Origin: Nostocales cyanobacterium HT-58-2
GTDB lineage: Bacteria; Cyanobacteriota; Cyanobacteriia; Cyanobacteriales; Nostocaceae
Length of the DNA: 64,000 nt
Assembly: GCA_002163975.1 (NCBI GenBank)
Contig: CP019636.1
Span: forward strand, 5,707,501-5,771,500
Direction: 5' to 3'
Shown here: in pieces, positions 8,848 through 17,219 of the stretch
Layout: every line of letters starts with the position of its first letter
How positions within the stretch are numbered: position 1 is the stretch's first letter
Program-made: the position numbers and the translations under genes
The notes under the pieces: model-generated
Databases searched by the model: none
Seen by the model: the letters and a program-made list of their open reading frames with translations, nothing else
Told to the model about the DNA's origin: nothing

Positions 8848-10017
8848 TCAAGACTCAGATTTGTTTAGCATTTGCAAAATTTCTTGAGCAGCGCGATCGC
8901 ACACTCCCACTTCTCCCAAACACTGCCGCATTTGTTGATAATCTGCCAACATCTGCTTTTTACTTTCGGGATTGAGCAGCAATTCCAACGCGGCTTGGGT
9001 AACGTTCTCTGGCGTTGCTTGCTCTTGTAAGAATTCTGGCACAATCGGCTTCATCACAACTAAATTGGGCGGTGATGCAAAAGGTATGGAACCTTTAAGT
9101 ACAGTACGAGCGATCCAAGCCGTGATCGGATGAAGTCGGTAGAGGACAACTTGAGGTACCTGCAACAATGCCAGTTCCAAGTTAACTGTGCCAGATTTGG
9201 TGATTGCGAGATCAGCGGCGGCGAGGACTTCCTGAGTTCTCCCAGATACCACAGAACCCCGCAAACCATAACGCTGTATTGCCCTTTCAATTGGTTCTCG
9301 ATAGATTTCTAGAGATAAAGGAATCCAAAAGTGCACCTGGGGTAATTTAGATTGAATCACCTGAGCTGCCTGGAATATCACAGGTAAAAGATGTTTCAGT
9401 TCTTGGCGACGAGAAGCAGGCAGAAGTGCGACACTGATCACATCCGCTGCAATTCCTAACTGTGTACGAGCCGTTTCCCGACTAGGAAAGTTTTGGACTC
9501 TATCTACCAAAGGATGCCCTACCCATGTCACTTTTGCTCCCTTTTGTTGAAAGTAACGGGCTTCCTCTGGAAAGATTGCTAGCAGCTTGTCTGTGATACC
9601 AACAATTAAATTTGTGTTTCGTGAGTTTACTGACCAAACCCATTCTTGTGGTGCGATATAATACACGATAGGAATTTGTGGCAGATTTCGACGAAGATAA
9701 TTTCCAATTCCCAAATTTGGTCCCATGTAGTCAATCAGCACCACCACGTCAGGTGGATGTTGCTTGAGATAGGCGATCGCCCTTTGCTGCATTTGGAGTG
9801 TTGGTATCACATAAGGCAGTGATTCCAGAATCCCAACTGAGCCAATCCCACTGGTATTACCGACAAGGGTGGCTCCAACATTCGCCATTTTTTCGCCACC
9901 CAACGCCACAATATCTAATTCCAAGCCAACTTTTGCTGCTTGGCACCTAAGTGCATCAATAAGCAACGACCCTTGCAGGTCGCCTGATACTTCGCCAGTA
10001 CTGATAAATATTCGCAT
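8848..10017 (-). CDS. lpxB: Lipid-A-disaccharide synthase
   Basis: 389 residues, usual length. A peripheral inner-membrane GT-B glycosyltransferase (family GT19) that joins UDP-2,3-diacylglucosamine to 2,3-diacylglucosamine-1-phosphate, giving the beta-1,6 lipid A disaccharide. The N-terminus IFISTGEVSGDLQGSLL is the classic LpxB opening; GPNLGIGNYLRR, PQEWVWSVNSRN and VGHPLVDRV follow, and the UDP-binding C-terminal half has LLPASRRQELKHLLP and AITKSGTVNLELALLQVPQVVLYR. ATG start. It is the last lpx gene of the minus-strand block, 150 bp after lpxA; the gap holds a degenerate simple repeat of the kind dispersed in these genomes. Confidence 0.97.
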   Translation of the reverse strand: MRIFISTGEVSGDLQGSLLIDALRCQAAKVGLELDIVALGGEKMANVGATLVGNTSGIGSVGILESLPYVIPTLQMQQRAIAYLKQHPPDVVVLIDYMGPNLGIGNYLRRNLPQIPIVYYIAPQEWVWSVNSRNTNLIVGITDKLLAIFPEEARYFQQKGAKVTWVGHPLVDRVQNFPSRETARTQLGIAADVISVALLPASRRQELKHLLPVIFQAAQVIQSKLPQVHFWIPLSLEIYREPIERAIQRYGLRGSVVSGRTQEVLAAADLAITKSGTVNLELALLQVPQVVLYRLHPITAWIARTVLKGSIPFASPPNLVVMKPIVPEFLQEQATPENVTQAALELLLNPESKKQMLADYQQMRQCLGEVGVCDRAAQEILQMLNKSES

Positions 10018-10169
10018 TTTATAGATTTAGAAATAGGGATTGGGGAGTGGGAGAGATGGGTAAGACGTGGAGATAATGAGACGCATTGACGCGGCGATTT
10101 CCTCTCTCCGCGTCTGGTGTGTCTCCGTGTCTCCGTGTCAGCGAAGCTCCCCTTGCCTCCTTGTCTTCT

Positions 10170-10988
10170 TTATGATTCGTCACTCACGGCTGCTTTTCCT
10201 TTTCCGGGAATTAAGCCGCGCCTTCCTGGCATTTGAGAAAGTAGCAAAAAGCGACGTAGGTGCTGTAGTTGTTGGGTATCCCCTAGCAGTTCCAACTGTT
10301 CCAAGGATTCTTTGAAAAGCAGCTCAGAACGGTAAAGAATACGGAAGGCTTTTTTCAGGATTTGAAACTCGTCAGTATCAAGACCAGCGCGTTTAAGTCC
10401 TACAAGGTTGAGCGATCGCACTCGCGATGGATTGCCTTCTACAAGCATATACGGAGGAACATCCCGCTCAATGCGGCTCATGCCTCCTACCATTGCTAAG
10501 CTACCAATATGTACAAATTGATGAATTCCCAAAACCCCACTAATCACCGCTCGTGATTCTATGTGGACATGACCTGCGATCGCGACAGAATTAGAAATCG
10601 TCACATTGTCTTCTATCACAGAATTATGACCGACATGGACGTAAGCCATGAGCAGGTTGCCGTTGCCAAGGCGGGTTTCTTTACCCGTACCAGTCGCACG
10701 GTTAATCGTGACGTATTCGCGAATGCGATTATCATCTCCGATTTTGACCCAGCTAAATTCGCCATCGTATTTCCGGTCCTGGGGTTCCATGCCAATGACG
10801 GCTCCCGGAAAAATTTGATTTCGTGCCCCAATCTCTAAAGGTCCTTCTAGTACGGCATGAGCGCCGATGGTCGTTTCAGGACCTACTTTGACATGCCCTC
10901 CAATCACAGCATAAGCACCGACTTGCACCGTAGGGTGCAGTTCCGCATTAGGATGAATGACAGCAGTAGGATGAATTAGCGTTTTCAA
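10170..10988 (-). CDS. lpxA: UDP-N-acetylglucosamine O-acyltransferase
   Basis: 272 residues. It catalyses the first step of lipid A synthesis, 3-O-acylation of UDP-GlcNAc from acyl-ACP in the cytoplasm. The first two thirds form the left-handed beta helix from hexapeptide repeats (IHPTAVIHPNAELHPTVQVG). The catalytic-site region has YVHVGHNSVIEDN, then AIAGHVHIESRAVISG and GIHQFVHIGSLAMVGG. The end is the helical C-terminal domain (LNLVGLKRAGLDTDEFQILK). The start is TTG at 10988 with GGAG 8 bp upstream; the nearby ATG is out of frame, so TTG is kept. It follows fabZ in the lpx block after a gap with a hairpin. Confidence 0.96.
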   Translation of the reverse strand: MKTLIHPTAVIHPNAELHPTVQVGAYAVIGGHVKVGPETTIGAHAVLEGPLEIGARNQIFPGAVIGMEPQDRKYDGEFSWVKIGDDNRIREYVTINRATGTGKETRLGNGNLLMAYVHVGHNSVIEDNVTISNSVAIAGHVHIESRAVISGVLGIHQFVHIGSLAMVGGMSRIERDVPPYMLVEGNPSRVRSLNLVGLKRAGLDTDEFQILKKAFRILYRSELLFKESLEQLELLGDTQQLQHLRRFLLLSQMPGRRGLIPGKGKAAVSDES

Positions 10989-11154
10989 GGGTGCATCTCC
11001 AGAACAGTCTTGAGTGCTGAGAGTTTAGTTATTCAGTAGCCGAAAGTGTGAGCTAGGCGACTTAAGTGTGTGAGGGCGTCGAAAATCTAGAACTTAAATA
11101 ATAATGCTATTGTGTATTGTGCTTTGTACTGAATATCCTTTTTCAGGATTTTAG

Positions 11155-11181
11155 TAAAGGCACGTCACGGTCGTGCCTTTA
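11155..11181 (-). terminator. Hairpin between fabZ and lpxA, possible attenuator or processing site
   Basis: TAAAGGCACG (11155-11164) and CGTGCCTTTA (11172-11181) form a perfect 10-bp stem with a 7-nt loop, 16 bp after the fabZ stop codon as transcribed. No long U tract follows, so it is unlikely to be a full terminator. It may lower read-through into lpxA or mark an mRNA processing point. Confidence 0.45.
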
Positions 11182-11197
11182 GCACAAAAGCAAATTT

Positions 11198-11728
11198 TTA
11201 GGTTACAAGGGAGAACATCAGTTCGCCTTCAGCAGCGAGCTGAGCATCAACTTCGGCACGTGCTTGCATCTTACCGAAACGACGTTGTTTGACCCACAAC
11301 AGTTCCACGGTCATGACGAGCTGGTCTCCTGGTACCACTTGACGACGGAAGCGGGTTTTATCGATACCAGCAAAGACAAATAGCCCACCTTCCAATTCTG
11401 GAAGTTGAGTCAAAACAACACCGCCAACTTGTGCCATAGCTTCTACAATCAGCACCCCTGGCATAAGTGGACGTCCCGGGAAATGCCCTTGAAACTGGGG
11501 TTCATTGATAGTGACGTTTTTAATGCCAACAGCTCGTTTTCCCGGCACATATTCAATGATTCGGTCTACAAGCGCAAAGGGGTAGCGGTGGGGTAGCAGC
11601 TTTTGGATATCTTCTACAGAGTAGATAATTTTATTATCAGACTTGTCTGTGGTGTTATCTGACTGGTTGTTGGTAGATGTTGGTGTGGGAACATCGACGG
11701 TATTAGCTTGTTCGGTGACAGTTGACAT
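11198..11728 (-). CDS. fabZ: 3-hydroxyacyl-[acyl-carrier-protein] dehydratase
   Basis: 176 residues from ATG at 11728; an in-frame GTG two codons upstream is the alternative. A hot-dog fold enzyme that dehydrates 3-hydroxyacyl-ACP in type II fatty acid elongation. The active-site His lies in [20 protein letters not shown] and the Glu in the same helix (VEAMAQ), preceded by [14 protein letters not shown]. The first 35 residues are a Thr/Asn/Ser-rich extension without homology to the core. Its place between lpxC and lpxA is conserved in many bacteria and couples hydroxyacyl-ACP supply to lipid A and phospholipid synthesis. Confidence 0.96.
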   Translation of the reverse strand: MSTVTEQANTVDVPTPTSTNNQSDNTTDKSDNKIIYSVEDIQKLLPHRYPFALVDRIIEYVPGKRAVGIKNVTINEPQFQGHFPGRPLMPGVLIVEAMAQVGGVVLTQLPELEGGLFVFAGIDKTRFRRQVVPGDQLVMTVELLWVKQRRFGKMQARAEVDAQLAAEGELMFSLVT

Positions 11729-11825
11729 TGACACTGTTATTGATTTTGTATTTTTGTTTTTCCGTAGGTGCTTGTTTGAACCTCCCCCCTTTGTTCATTG
11801 TGAGTTATTTTACTAACCCTTCTCC

Positions 11826-11965
11826 TTCTCCTTACGGAGAGGCTGCGCCAACGGAGACGCTACGCGAACGCGTTCACCAGTCACCTACGGAGGAGCCAGT
11901 ACTGCGGGAGGGTTTCCCTCCGTAGGTATCTGGCGTTGGAAACCCTCCTGCAGTGCTGGACTCAC
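11826..11965. repeat. Dispersed repeat overlapping the 3' end of lpxC
   Basis: Contains CTTACGGAGAGGCTGCGCC, then GAGACGCTACGCGAACG, CAGTACTGCGGGAGGGTTTC and CCTCCGTAGGTATCTGGCGTT. The GAGGGTTTCCCTCCG...CTGGCGTT part matches 33112-33142, so it belongs to the repeat family that also fills the hemD-acyltransferase gap. Here it runs into coding sequence and supplies the last codons and the stop of lpxC. Confidence 0.75.
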
Positions 11966-12809
11966 CCTTAACCAGAATTTTCTGTGCCAGTTGAATGTGT
12001 AAATTGTGACTGGCTTTGTACGCTAAGAAATGAGCGCAGGGGAAAGATCCGAGCAAGCTCAAATCTCCTACTAGATCCAAAATTTTATGACGTACTGGTT
12101 CATTTGCAAATCTTAATGGTGGATTTAGCCAACCGTCTGGTCCACAAACAAGAGCATTATCCAAGCTTCCACCTTTAATTAACCCAGACCGCTGCAATTG
12201 TTCAATTTGATACAATAAACCAAAAGTACGGGCAGGAGCAATTTCTGTAGCAAAGCTACCAGAGGCATTTTCGCGATTTGTGTTGAGTGACCAACTGTGC
12301 CATTGATTACCAATTGCAGGCAAATCAAAATCAATACCGTAGGTAAAGCGAGTTTCTGGGGCTGGAAGAGCACAAACAAACGCATCGCCCTGACGTACCC
12401 AAATTGGCTGATCAATGACGAGGAAAACCTGATCCTCAGTTAAGTTTTGTGACACTAAACCAACTTGGGCGATCGCCTCTGTCCACACCTTTGCCGAACC
12501 ATCCAAAAGTGGGACTTCTGGACCATCAATTTCAATCCGGGCGTTATCTACTCCCATCCCAGCCAAGGACGCCAGCAAATGCTCCACTGTACGAACATAT
12601 GCCTCCCCTTTACCCAACTGAGTTGAAAGTACGGTTTCATTAACCGCTGCGACTTGTGCTGGAATGATCGGAGTATCCGGCAAATCCACACGTACAAAGT
12701 AGCGTCCACTTCCCGCCTCAGTTGGTTTTACCCGAACTTGGGTCGTGACTCCACTGTGCAGTCCTACTCCTGTTTGAATGATTTCATTTGCTAATGTATG
12801 TTGTTGCAT
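11874..12809 (-). CDS. lpxC: UDP-3-O-acyl-N-acetylglucosamine deacetylase
   Basis: 311 residues from ATG at 12809; the longer frame to 12830 starts with TTG inside a repeat. Zinc hydrolase performing the committed deacetylation of lipid A synthesis. Visible signatures are [35 protein letters not shown] with a zinc-ligand His, EVPLLDGSA, and [15 protein letters not shown] with the second His and the Asp ligand. The core ends near [12 protein letters not shown]; the last 30 or so residues (from about [12 protein letters not shown]) are encoded by a dispersed repeat and look like an acquired tail. It lies between fabZ and the Omp85 gene. Confidence 0.95.
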   Translation of the reverse strand: MQQHTLANEIIQTGVGLHSGVTTQVRVKPTEAGSGRYFVRVDLPDTPIIPAQVAAVNETVLSTQLGKGEAYVRTVEHLLASLAGMGVDNARIEIDGPEVPLLDGSAKVWTEAIAQVGLVSQNLTEDQVFLVIDQPIWVRQGDAFVCALPAPETRFTYGIDFDLPAIGNQWHSWSLNTNRENASGSFATEIAPARTFGLLYQIEQLQRSGLIKGGSLDNALVCGPDGWLNPPLRFANEPVRHKILDLVGDLSLLGSFPCAHFLAYKASHNLHIQLAQKILVKGESSTAGGFPTPDTYGGKPSRSTGSSVGDW

Positions 12810-12823
12810 AAAAAATGAGTTAA

Positions 12824-12877
12824 GAGTCAAGGGTCAAGAGTCAAATTTAACGACTTTGGACTTTGGACTCTTGACTC
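12824..12877. repeat. Inverted repeat between the Omp85 and lpxC genes
   Basis: AGTCAAGGGTCAAGAGTCAAA on the left and CTTTGGACTTTGGACTCTTG on the right form the arms of a dyad filling most of the 80-bp gap. It is a typical low-complexity palindromic spacer of filamentous cyanobacteria. It could act as an mRNA hairpin between the two genes. Confidence 0.6.
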
Positions 12878-12889
12878 CGCCGAAGACGG

Positions 12890-15502
12890 TTAGAACCTTT
12901 CGCCAATACCAAAGTTAATGCGGCTCTCTCCATCATCGCTGAGACCGTAGTCAATACGAATTGGTCCTAAAGGAGACTGCACACGAACTCCAACACCGTA
13001 GCCGTAGCCGGTACCGTTTTTGTTGAGCAACTCAGATGCTCTGTTACCAGTTCCCAAATCAGAACCAACATCAAAAAAGAGTGCGCCACTGACTACTGAG
13101 AAAACAGGGAATCGATACTCAAGCGATGCTTGTACGAAACTGCGTCCAGTGCCTAAGCCTCCCTCATCATATCCTCGGACGGAGTTGCTACCACCGAGAG
13201 AAAAGGCTTCATAAGGAGGTAAGTCACCGAAAACTGTTCCTGCTTGAAGATTAAAAGCCAGGGTTTGCGGTCCTTTCGTAAAGTTAATTAGGCTGACTGG
13301 GAAATATTGGCTGTAGCTACCCCGCAACCTGGTGAGGAAAATATTGCCTTGTCCTATTGGCACCGATTGGTCAACACCGACGCGTAAGTAAGAACCACTT
13401 GTAGGTTGCAAGGGGTTATTTCTCAGGTCGCGTGCAGCACCTAGTTGCAATAACAGCAAATCGTCTTGACCTGTGCCAGATTGACTCAACTCAAGGAGCT
13501 CATTGGTGCCTTCGAGTCGTCCTAACCTTCTAATATCACCATCGCGATCTTTGGTAGAAACTCGTTGATACTGCAAACCAGCTGAAGCCGTCCATTCTGA
13601 CCTCTCGAAGGGATTTCTGGACAAGGGACGAGTGAAGTTAACACCACCCCCCAAACGCACAACACGGGGGCGATCGCCATCTGCTGTTGGGTTGTTGGGA
13701 TTGAAAGTCTCGATGTTTTGATCGTCGCCTTCAAAAATCAATGAAATTGACTGACGGCGGAAGAGATTTACCGTATAAGAAGTCCGGAAGGGATCACCAG
13801 CTATCCAGGGATCTGTGAAGCGGAGGTCAAACAGAAAATCTCCCCTTGTTCCTACCTGCAATTCACCCCCTAGTTTTTGGTTTCTGCCGTTTAAGTTTTG
13901 CTCCTGATAACTAACGCTGCCAAACAACCCATTGGCAGAACTCAGACCAGCGGAAAAGCCCAGAACACCACTGTTACGCTCAACCACATTGACGACTACA
14001 TCCACCTTACTCGCTTCTGTACTGGGGTTAAGGGAAACATTCACATCTTCAAACAGCCCCAGTCCAAAGACTCGTTGCAAGTCTCTTTGTATTATGTTGC
14101 GGTTAAAAACTTTCCCAGATTTCAACTCCAGTTCTCTCGTTACGATATAGGGTTGCGTCCGTCCCCGGATTGGTTGTCCCTTATCGTTCGTCACCTGACC
14201 TTCTTTATTGCGGAACTGAACTCGGATATTGTCTACTACCCCTTCTGCCACTTGCAAGGTCACAACGCCATTTTCAGAGACTTGTGGCGCTCCTATCACG
14301 TTTGCTAGTACATAGCCTTTGTCCTGATAGCGCTTGGTTAATTCTTTAATGCCCTCTTGTAAGTCACGCAAGTTGAGGATTTTGCCATACTGCTCTTTGA
14401 ATATTTGATCTGTGGTCTCAGCAGGGAGTACAGAGGGAACATTGGTGCCAGGATTTGCCTGCACTTGTACCTTCGTCAGCACAGGATTTGGTCGTACAAC
14501 AAAGCTTACCCTCACTCCTAGAGGGGTATCCTCTGGCACTGCTTGGACGTTGGAAAAGAAACCAGTCGCAAAAATGGAGTTGATATCTTCTTGCAGTTGG
14601 GAACGGGTTGTTGTTCGTCCTGGTTGGGTGCGAATGACTCTATAAACTTGGTCTTCTAATTCCGGTGCTAGTTGCCCGGTTTCGGGTCTAATCAAGACTT
14701 CAGAGACTAGCACGCGGGGTTCAGATGCTTCTGGGGCTTGCTCTGGTTGGGGACTTCCCGGCGGCGTTTGTGGGGATGTGGGTTCTGTTGTTGGTTGATT
14801 AGTGCCATCCGGTGTGGTGGGAGTACCAGGAGCAGGTGTTTGCTGTTGAGTGTTGGGAGGTTGATTTTCTGGGAAAGTCTGTTGCTGAGGATTTTGACCC
14901 GGTTCAGCGGCAGGTTGATTGGTACCGTTCGGTGTAGTGGGAGTACCAGGAGCAGGTGTTTGCTGTTGAGTGTTGGGAGGCTGATTTTCTGGAAAAGTCT
15001 GTTGCTGAGGATTTTGACCCGGTTCAGCTGCGGGTTGATTGGTGCTATCTGGTGTGGTGGGAGTGCCAGGAGCAGGTGTTTGCTGTTGTTGAGTTTCAGG
15101 AGTAGGCGTTTGTGGAGGATTTTGTGCAGTTCTGAACGATTTGGAGCTTTTTGTTGGTACTATGACCTTTTTTGTTACTGTTGGTGCTGAAGCTTGAAAG
15201 ATCCCCTCAAATTTTTGCTGCGTTTTAATGACAGGTTTTAAAGCTTCTGCTGTCTTGAGGGGTTGTGTTGTTGTTGATTTTTCTTCTAACGTGGAAGTTG
15301 GTACTACGACTACTGACTTCGCCGTGAGTGCTGAAGCTGGGAATACCCCGACCACTTGATGCTGCTCATCGGGTGTAGGTTTGAAAACCTCTGCTGTCTG
15401 TTTTGAATTTGAACTGTTGGGCGTTTGTGCATCTGCACTCAACAAACTACCAAAAGGGGCTGTGATCGCCACTACTGTGGCTAAAACGGGAGATAAGCGC
15501 AT
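12890..15502 (-). CDS. bamA: Outer-membrane assembly protein of the Omp85/BamA family
   Basis: 870 residues from ATG at 15502, where an AAGAGGAA leader lies upstream; the frame extends to GTG at 15529. A signal peptide (RLSPVLATVVAITAPFGSLL) ends near ADAQ. A long Pro/Gln/Thr-rich linker with 40-residue repeats follows. Then come three POTRA domains (about residues 267-345, 346-430, 431-520 of the short form), as in cyanobacterial Omp85. The C-terminal 16-strand barrel has LGFSAGLSSANGLFGSVSYQ, the conserved loop motif VRGYDEGGLGTG and a terminal strand ending in aromatic residue F. It inserts barrel proteins into the outer membrane. It is followed by lpxC-fabZ-lpxA-lpxB, a conserved envelope block. 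Confidence 0.95.
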   Translation of the reverse strand: MRLSPVLATVVAITAPFGSLLSADAQTPNSSNSKQTAEVFKPTPDEQHQVVGVFPASALTAKSVVVVPTSTLEEKSTTTQPLKTAEALKPVIKTQQKFEGIFQASAPTVTKKVIVPTKSSKSFRTAQNPPQTPTPETQQQQTPAPGTPTTPDSTNQPAAEPGQNPQQQTFPENQPPNTQQQTPAPGTPTTPNGTNQPAAEPGQNPQQQTFPENQPPNTQQQTPAPGTPTTPDGTNQPTTEPTSPQTPPGSPQPEQAPEASEPRVLVSEVLIRPETGQLAPELEDQVYRVIRTQPGRTTTRSQLQEDINSIFATGFFSNVQAVPEDTPLGVRVSFVVRPNPVLTKVQVQANPGTNVPSVLPAETTDQIFKEQYGKILNLRDLQEGIKELTKRYQDKGYVLANVIGAPQVSENGVVTLQVAEGVVDNIRVQFRNKEGQVTNDKGQPIRGRTQPYIVTRELELKSGKVFNRNIIQRDLQRVFGLGLFEDVNVSLNPSTEASKVDVVVNVVERNSGVLGFSAGLSSANGLFGSVSYQEQNLNGRNQKLGGELQVGTRGDFLFDLRFTDPWIAGDPFRTSYTVNLFRRQSISLIFEGDDQNIETFNPNNPTADGDRPRVVRLGGGVNFTRPLSRNPFERSEWTASAGLQYQRVSTKDRDGDIRRLGRLEGTNELLELSQSGTGQDDLLLLQLGAARDLRNNPLQPTSGSYLRVGVDQSVPIGQGNIFLTRLRGSYSQYFPVSLINFTKGPQTLAFNLQAGTVFGDLPPYEAFSLGGSNSVRGYDEGGLGTGRSFVQASLEYRFPVFSVVSGALFFDVGSDLGTGNRASELLNKNGTGYGYGVGVRVQSPLGPIRIDYGLSDDGESRINFGIGERF
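14781..15090 (-). repeat. 120-bp in-frame tandem repeat in the Omp85 gene
   Basis: The motif beginning GGTGTGGTGGGAGTACCAGG (read on the + strand) starts at 14811, 14931 and 15051, an exact 120-bp period giving about 2.6 copies. It encodes a 40-residue unit of the type QQTPAPGTPTTP(D/N)GTNQPAAEPGQ followed by NPQQQTFPENQPPNT. Copies differ by only a few substitutions, so the linker probably changes length by slippage or recombination. Confidence 0.92.
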
Positions 15503-15753
15503 TTTATTTGGATTCCTCTTCACGTCCACACACCATCACAAGGCAATCATGCTCTCAGGCAAAGGTTAATGTCAAAACTACATTATTTACTTTTGTCTTT
15601 TTACCTCATATGCGGCAAATTGCAAAAGCCAAAAGTGGATAAAAATCATTTGCTTTTCTTTTTTACCAAAAGAACTAGGGTTTGGGGATCAAGAATCGGG
15701 GATGGACAATTCCCAATAGTTTCCCGTTTCCACTCCCCAGTGCCCTATTTGCT

Positions 15754-16491
15754 TCAATTGCTTTCCACTGTTTTGATGACTCGTTGTAAAACCTCCTGGT
15801 AGGCATTTTCCACATTTCCTAAGTCTCGACGGAAGCGGTCTTTGTCTAATACCCTAAGATTTGGGTCACTTCCTTGGGCATTGTCCCATAAACGACAAGT
15901 ATCGGGACTAATTTCATCTGCTAATAGCAATTGCTGTTGCGAGTCCAAGCCAAACTCCAGTTTGAAGTCCACCAAGGTAATGTCGCACTGCTGAAAAAAT
16001 TCACCTAGAGACTTGTTGATTTGTAATGCTAGATGGGTAATCATGTCTACTTGTTCCACAGTCGCTAGTCCCATCAGGAAAAGGCGATCGCGTGTCAACA
16101 ATGGATCTCCTAACTGGTCGTTTTTGTAATAAAACTCCACCAATGGCTGTTTTAGTACAGTACCCAATGCTAATCCTGTTTGTTGGCACAGACTCCCGGC
16201 AGCGATATTTCTAACAACGACTTCTAATGGCAAAATCTTTAACGCTTTTACCCGCATTTGATTTGGGGCGGGGCTGTCAATGTAGTGAGTTTTGATGCCT
16301 TGTGCCTCCAGTTGTTGAAATAGTTTACTGGAGATGCTACAGTTTATGTTTCCTTTTCCCTCTATGCTGCCACGCTTTTGGGCGTTAAAAGCAGTTGCGT
16401 CGTCTTTAAAATCAGCTAATAAGATTTCAGGATCGTCTGTCGTATAGAGGATTTTAGCTTTGCCTTCGTATATTTTTGTTTGAACTGACAT
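15754..16491 (-). CDS. purC: Phosphoribosylaminoimidazole-succinocarboxamide synthase
   Basis: 245 residues from ATG at 16491; the frame opens 8 codons earlier with TTG. SAICAR synthetase joins CAIR and aspartate using ATP in purine biosynthesis. Family signatures: KIYEGKAKILYTTDDPEILL at the N-terminus, DDATAFNAQKRGSIEGKG for the P-loop-like nucleotide site, VVVRNIAAGSL, and LVDFKLEFG with LLADEISPDTCRLWD for substrate and metal binding. Full length. It is upstream of the Omp85 gene on the same strand with a gap of about 250 bp, so probably a separate transcript. Confidence 0.97.
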   Translation of the reverse strand: MSVQTKIYEGKAKILYTTDDPEILLADFKDDATAFNAQKRGSIEGKGNINCSISSKLFQQLEAQGIKTHYIDSPAPNQMRVKALKILPLEVVVRNIAAGSLCQQTGLALGTVLKQPLVEFYYKNDQLGDPLLTRDRLFLMGLATVEQVDMITHLALQINKSLGEFFQQCDITLVDFKLEFGLDSQQQLLLADEISPDTCRLWDNAQGSDPNLRVLDKDRFRRDLGNVENAYQEVLQRVIKTVESN

Positions 16492-16891
16492 GGCGAAAGG
16501 TAATGTTCTAGGCAATGGGCGGCTTTCATGCTTTTAGGCTTAACCATTTTATCTTTTAGTCATTAGTTATTCGCCCTGAAGTAACAGACAAATAACATTT
16601 GCACACAATAAGTTGTGTCCTTTGATATACGTCCATGATTTGATTTGAGAAATGAAATTTGTATAAAAAAGTATAACTGTTTACATTAACTTGTTATATT
16701 TTTTGGCTAAATAAATTGCTAAAATAACCTAAAAAGGTATAAAATCTCACACTTTGACCTGGCGGTTTCTAATCAAGCTGAATACAATTATCGTTTAAAG
16801 GCACAGTTAAGTTCAGTGAACAACCAAAGGAAACTCAACCAAGGTTGATATCTACGAACTTGAAAGCTGAAAACAGGGGAGGATTGAGTTA

Positions 16892-17167
16892 ATGGAGAGG
16901 GCAACAATGGAAGATAAAAATAATTTTCTCTATCCTCGAGGTCACTACTACGGTCAAGTGAAGCCAGAAAACTTAGTTTTCAATGCTAACTTGCAAGAAT
17001 TTGCTCAAAGGATAAGTTATATATGTAACTTAGAAACTTCAGGGAAAATACCACCAGAGCAAGCATATGAACAAATCAAAGAGCTTTGGCAAAAGTTAAA
17101 ACGCTCCAAAAAAGAACTAAGAATAGGTGAAGACCCTTTCCACACTGACGACGGAAACAGTCAATAA
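16892..17167 (+). CDS. Small conserved cyanobacterial protein of unknown function
   Basis: 91 residues. GGAGG lies 9 bp before ATG at 16892; an alternative ATG at 16907 would give 86. The sequence has an N-terminal FLYPRGHYYGQVKPENLVFN motif followed by two helices (EFAQRISYICNLETSGKIPP; EQAYEQIKELWQKLKRSKKE) and an acidic tail. It looks like a soluble, mostly helical protein. I recall proteins of this type as cyanobacteria-specific but have no function for them. It stands alone, convergent with the adenylate cyclase gene. The purC-16892 gap (about 400 bp, AT-rich) must hold both divergent promoters. Confidence 0.75.
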   Translation: MERATMEDKNNFLYPRGHYYGQVKPENLVFNANLQEFAQRISYICNLETSGKIPPEQAYEQIKELWQKLKRSKKELRIGEDPFHTDDGNSQ

Positions 17168-17219
17168 TTATGAAGCAGAGTAGATAAATTCGATTGTTTC
17201 ATAACTCATCATTTTTTGC

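Noticed and set aside
13898-14308. 136-codon forward frame inside the Omp85 gene
   Set aside because: Antisense shadow of a well-supported barrel-protein gene.
14738-15190. 150-codon Leu/Arg/Ser-rich repetitive forward frame
   Set aside because: Antisense of the proline-rich repeat of Omp85; its periodicity is inherited from that repeat.
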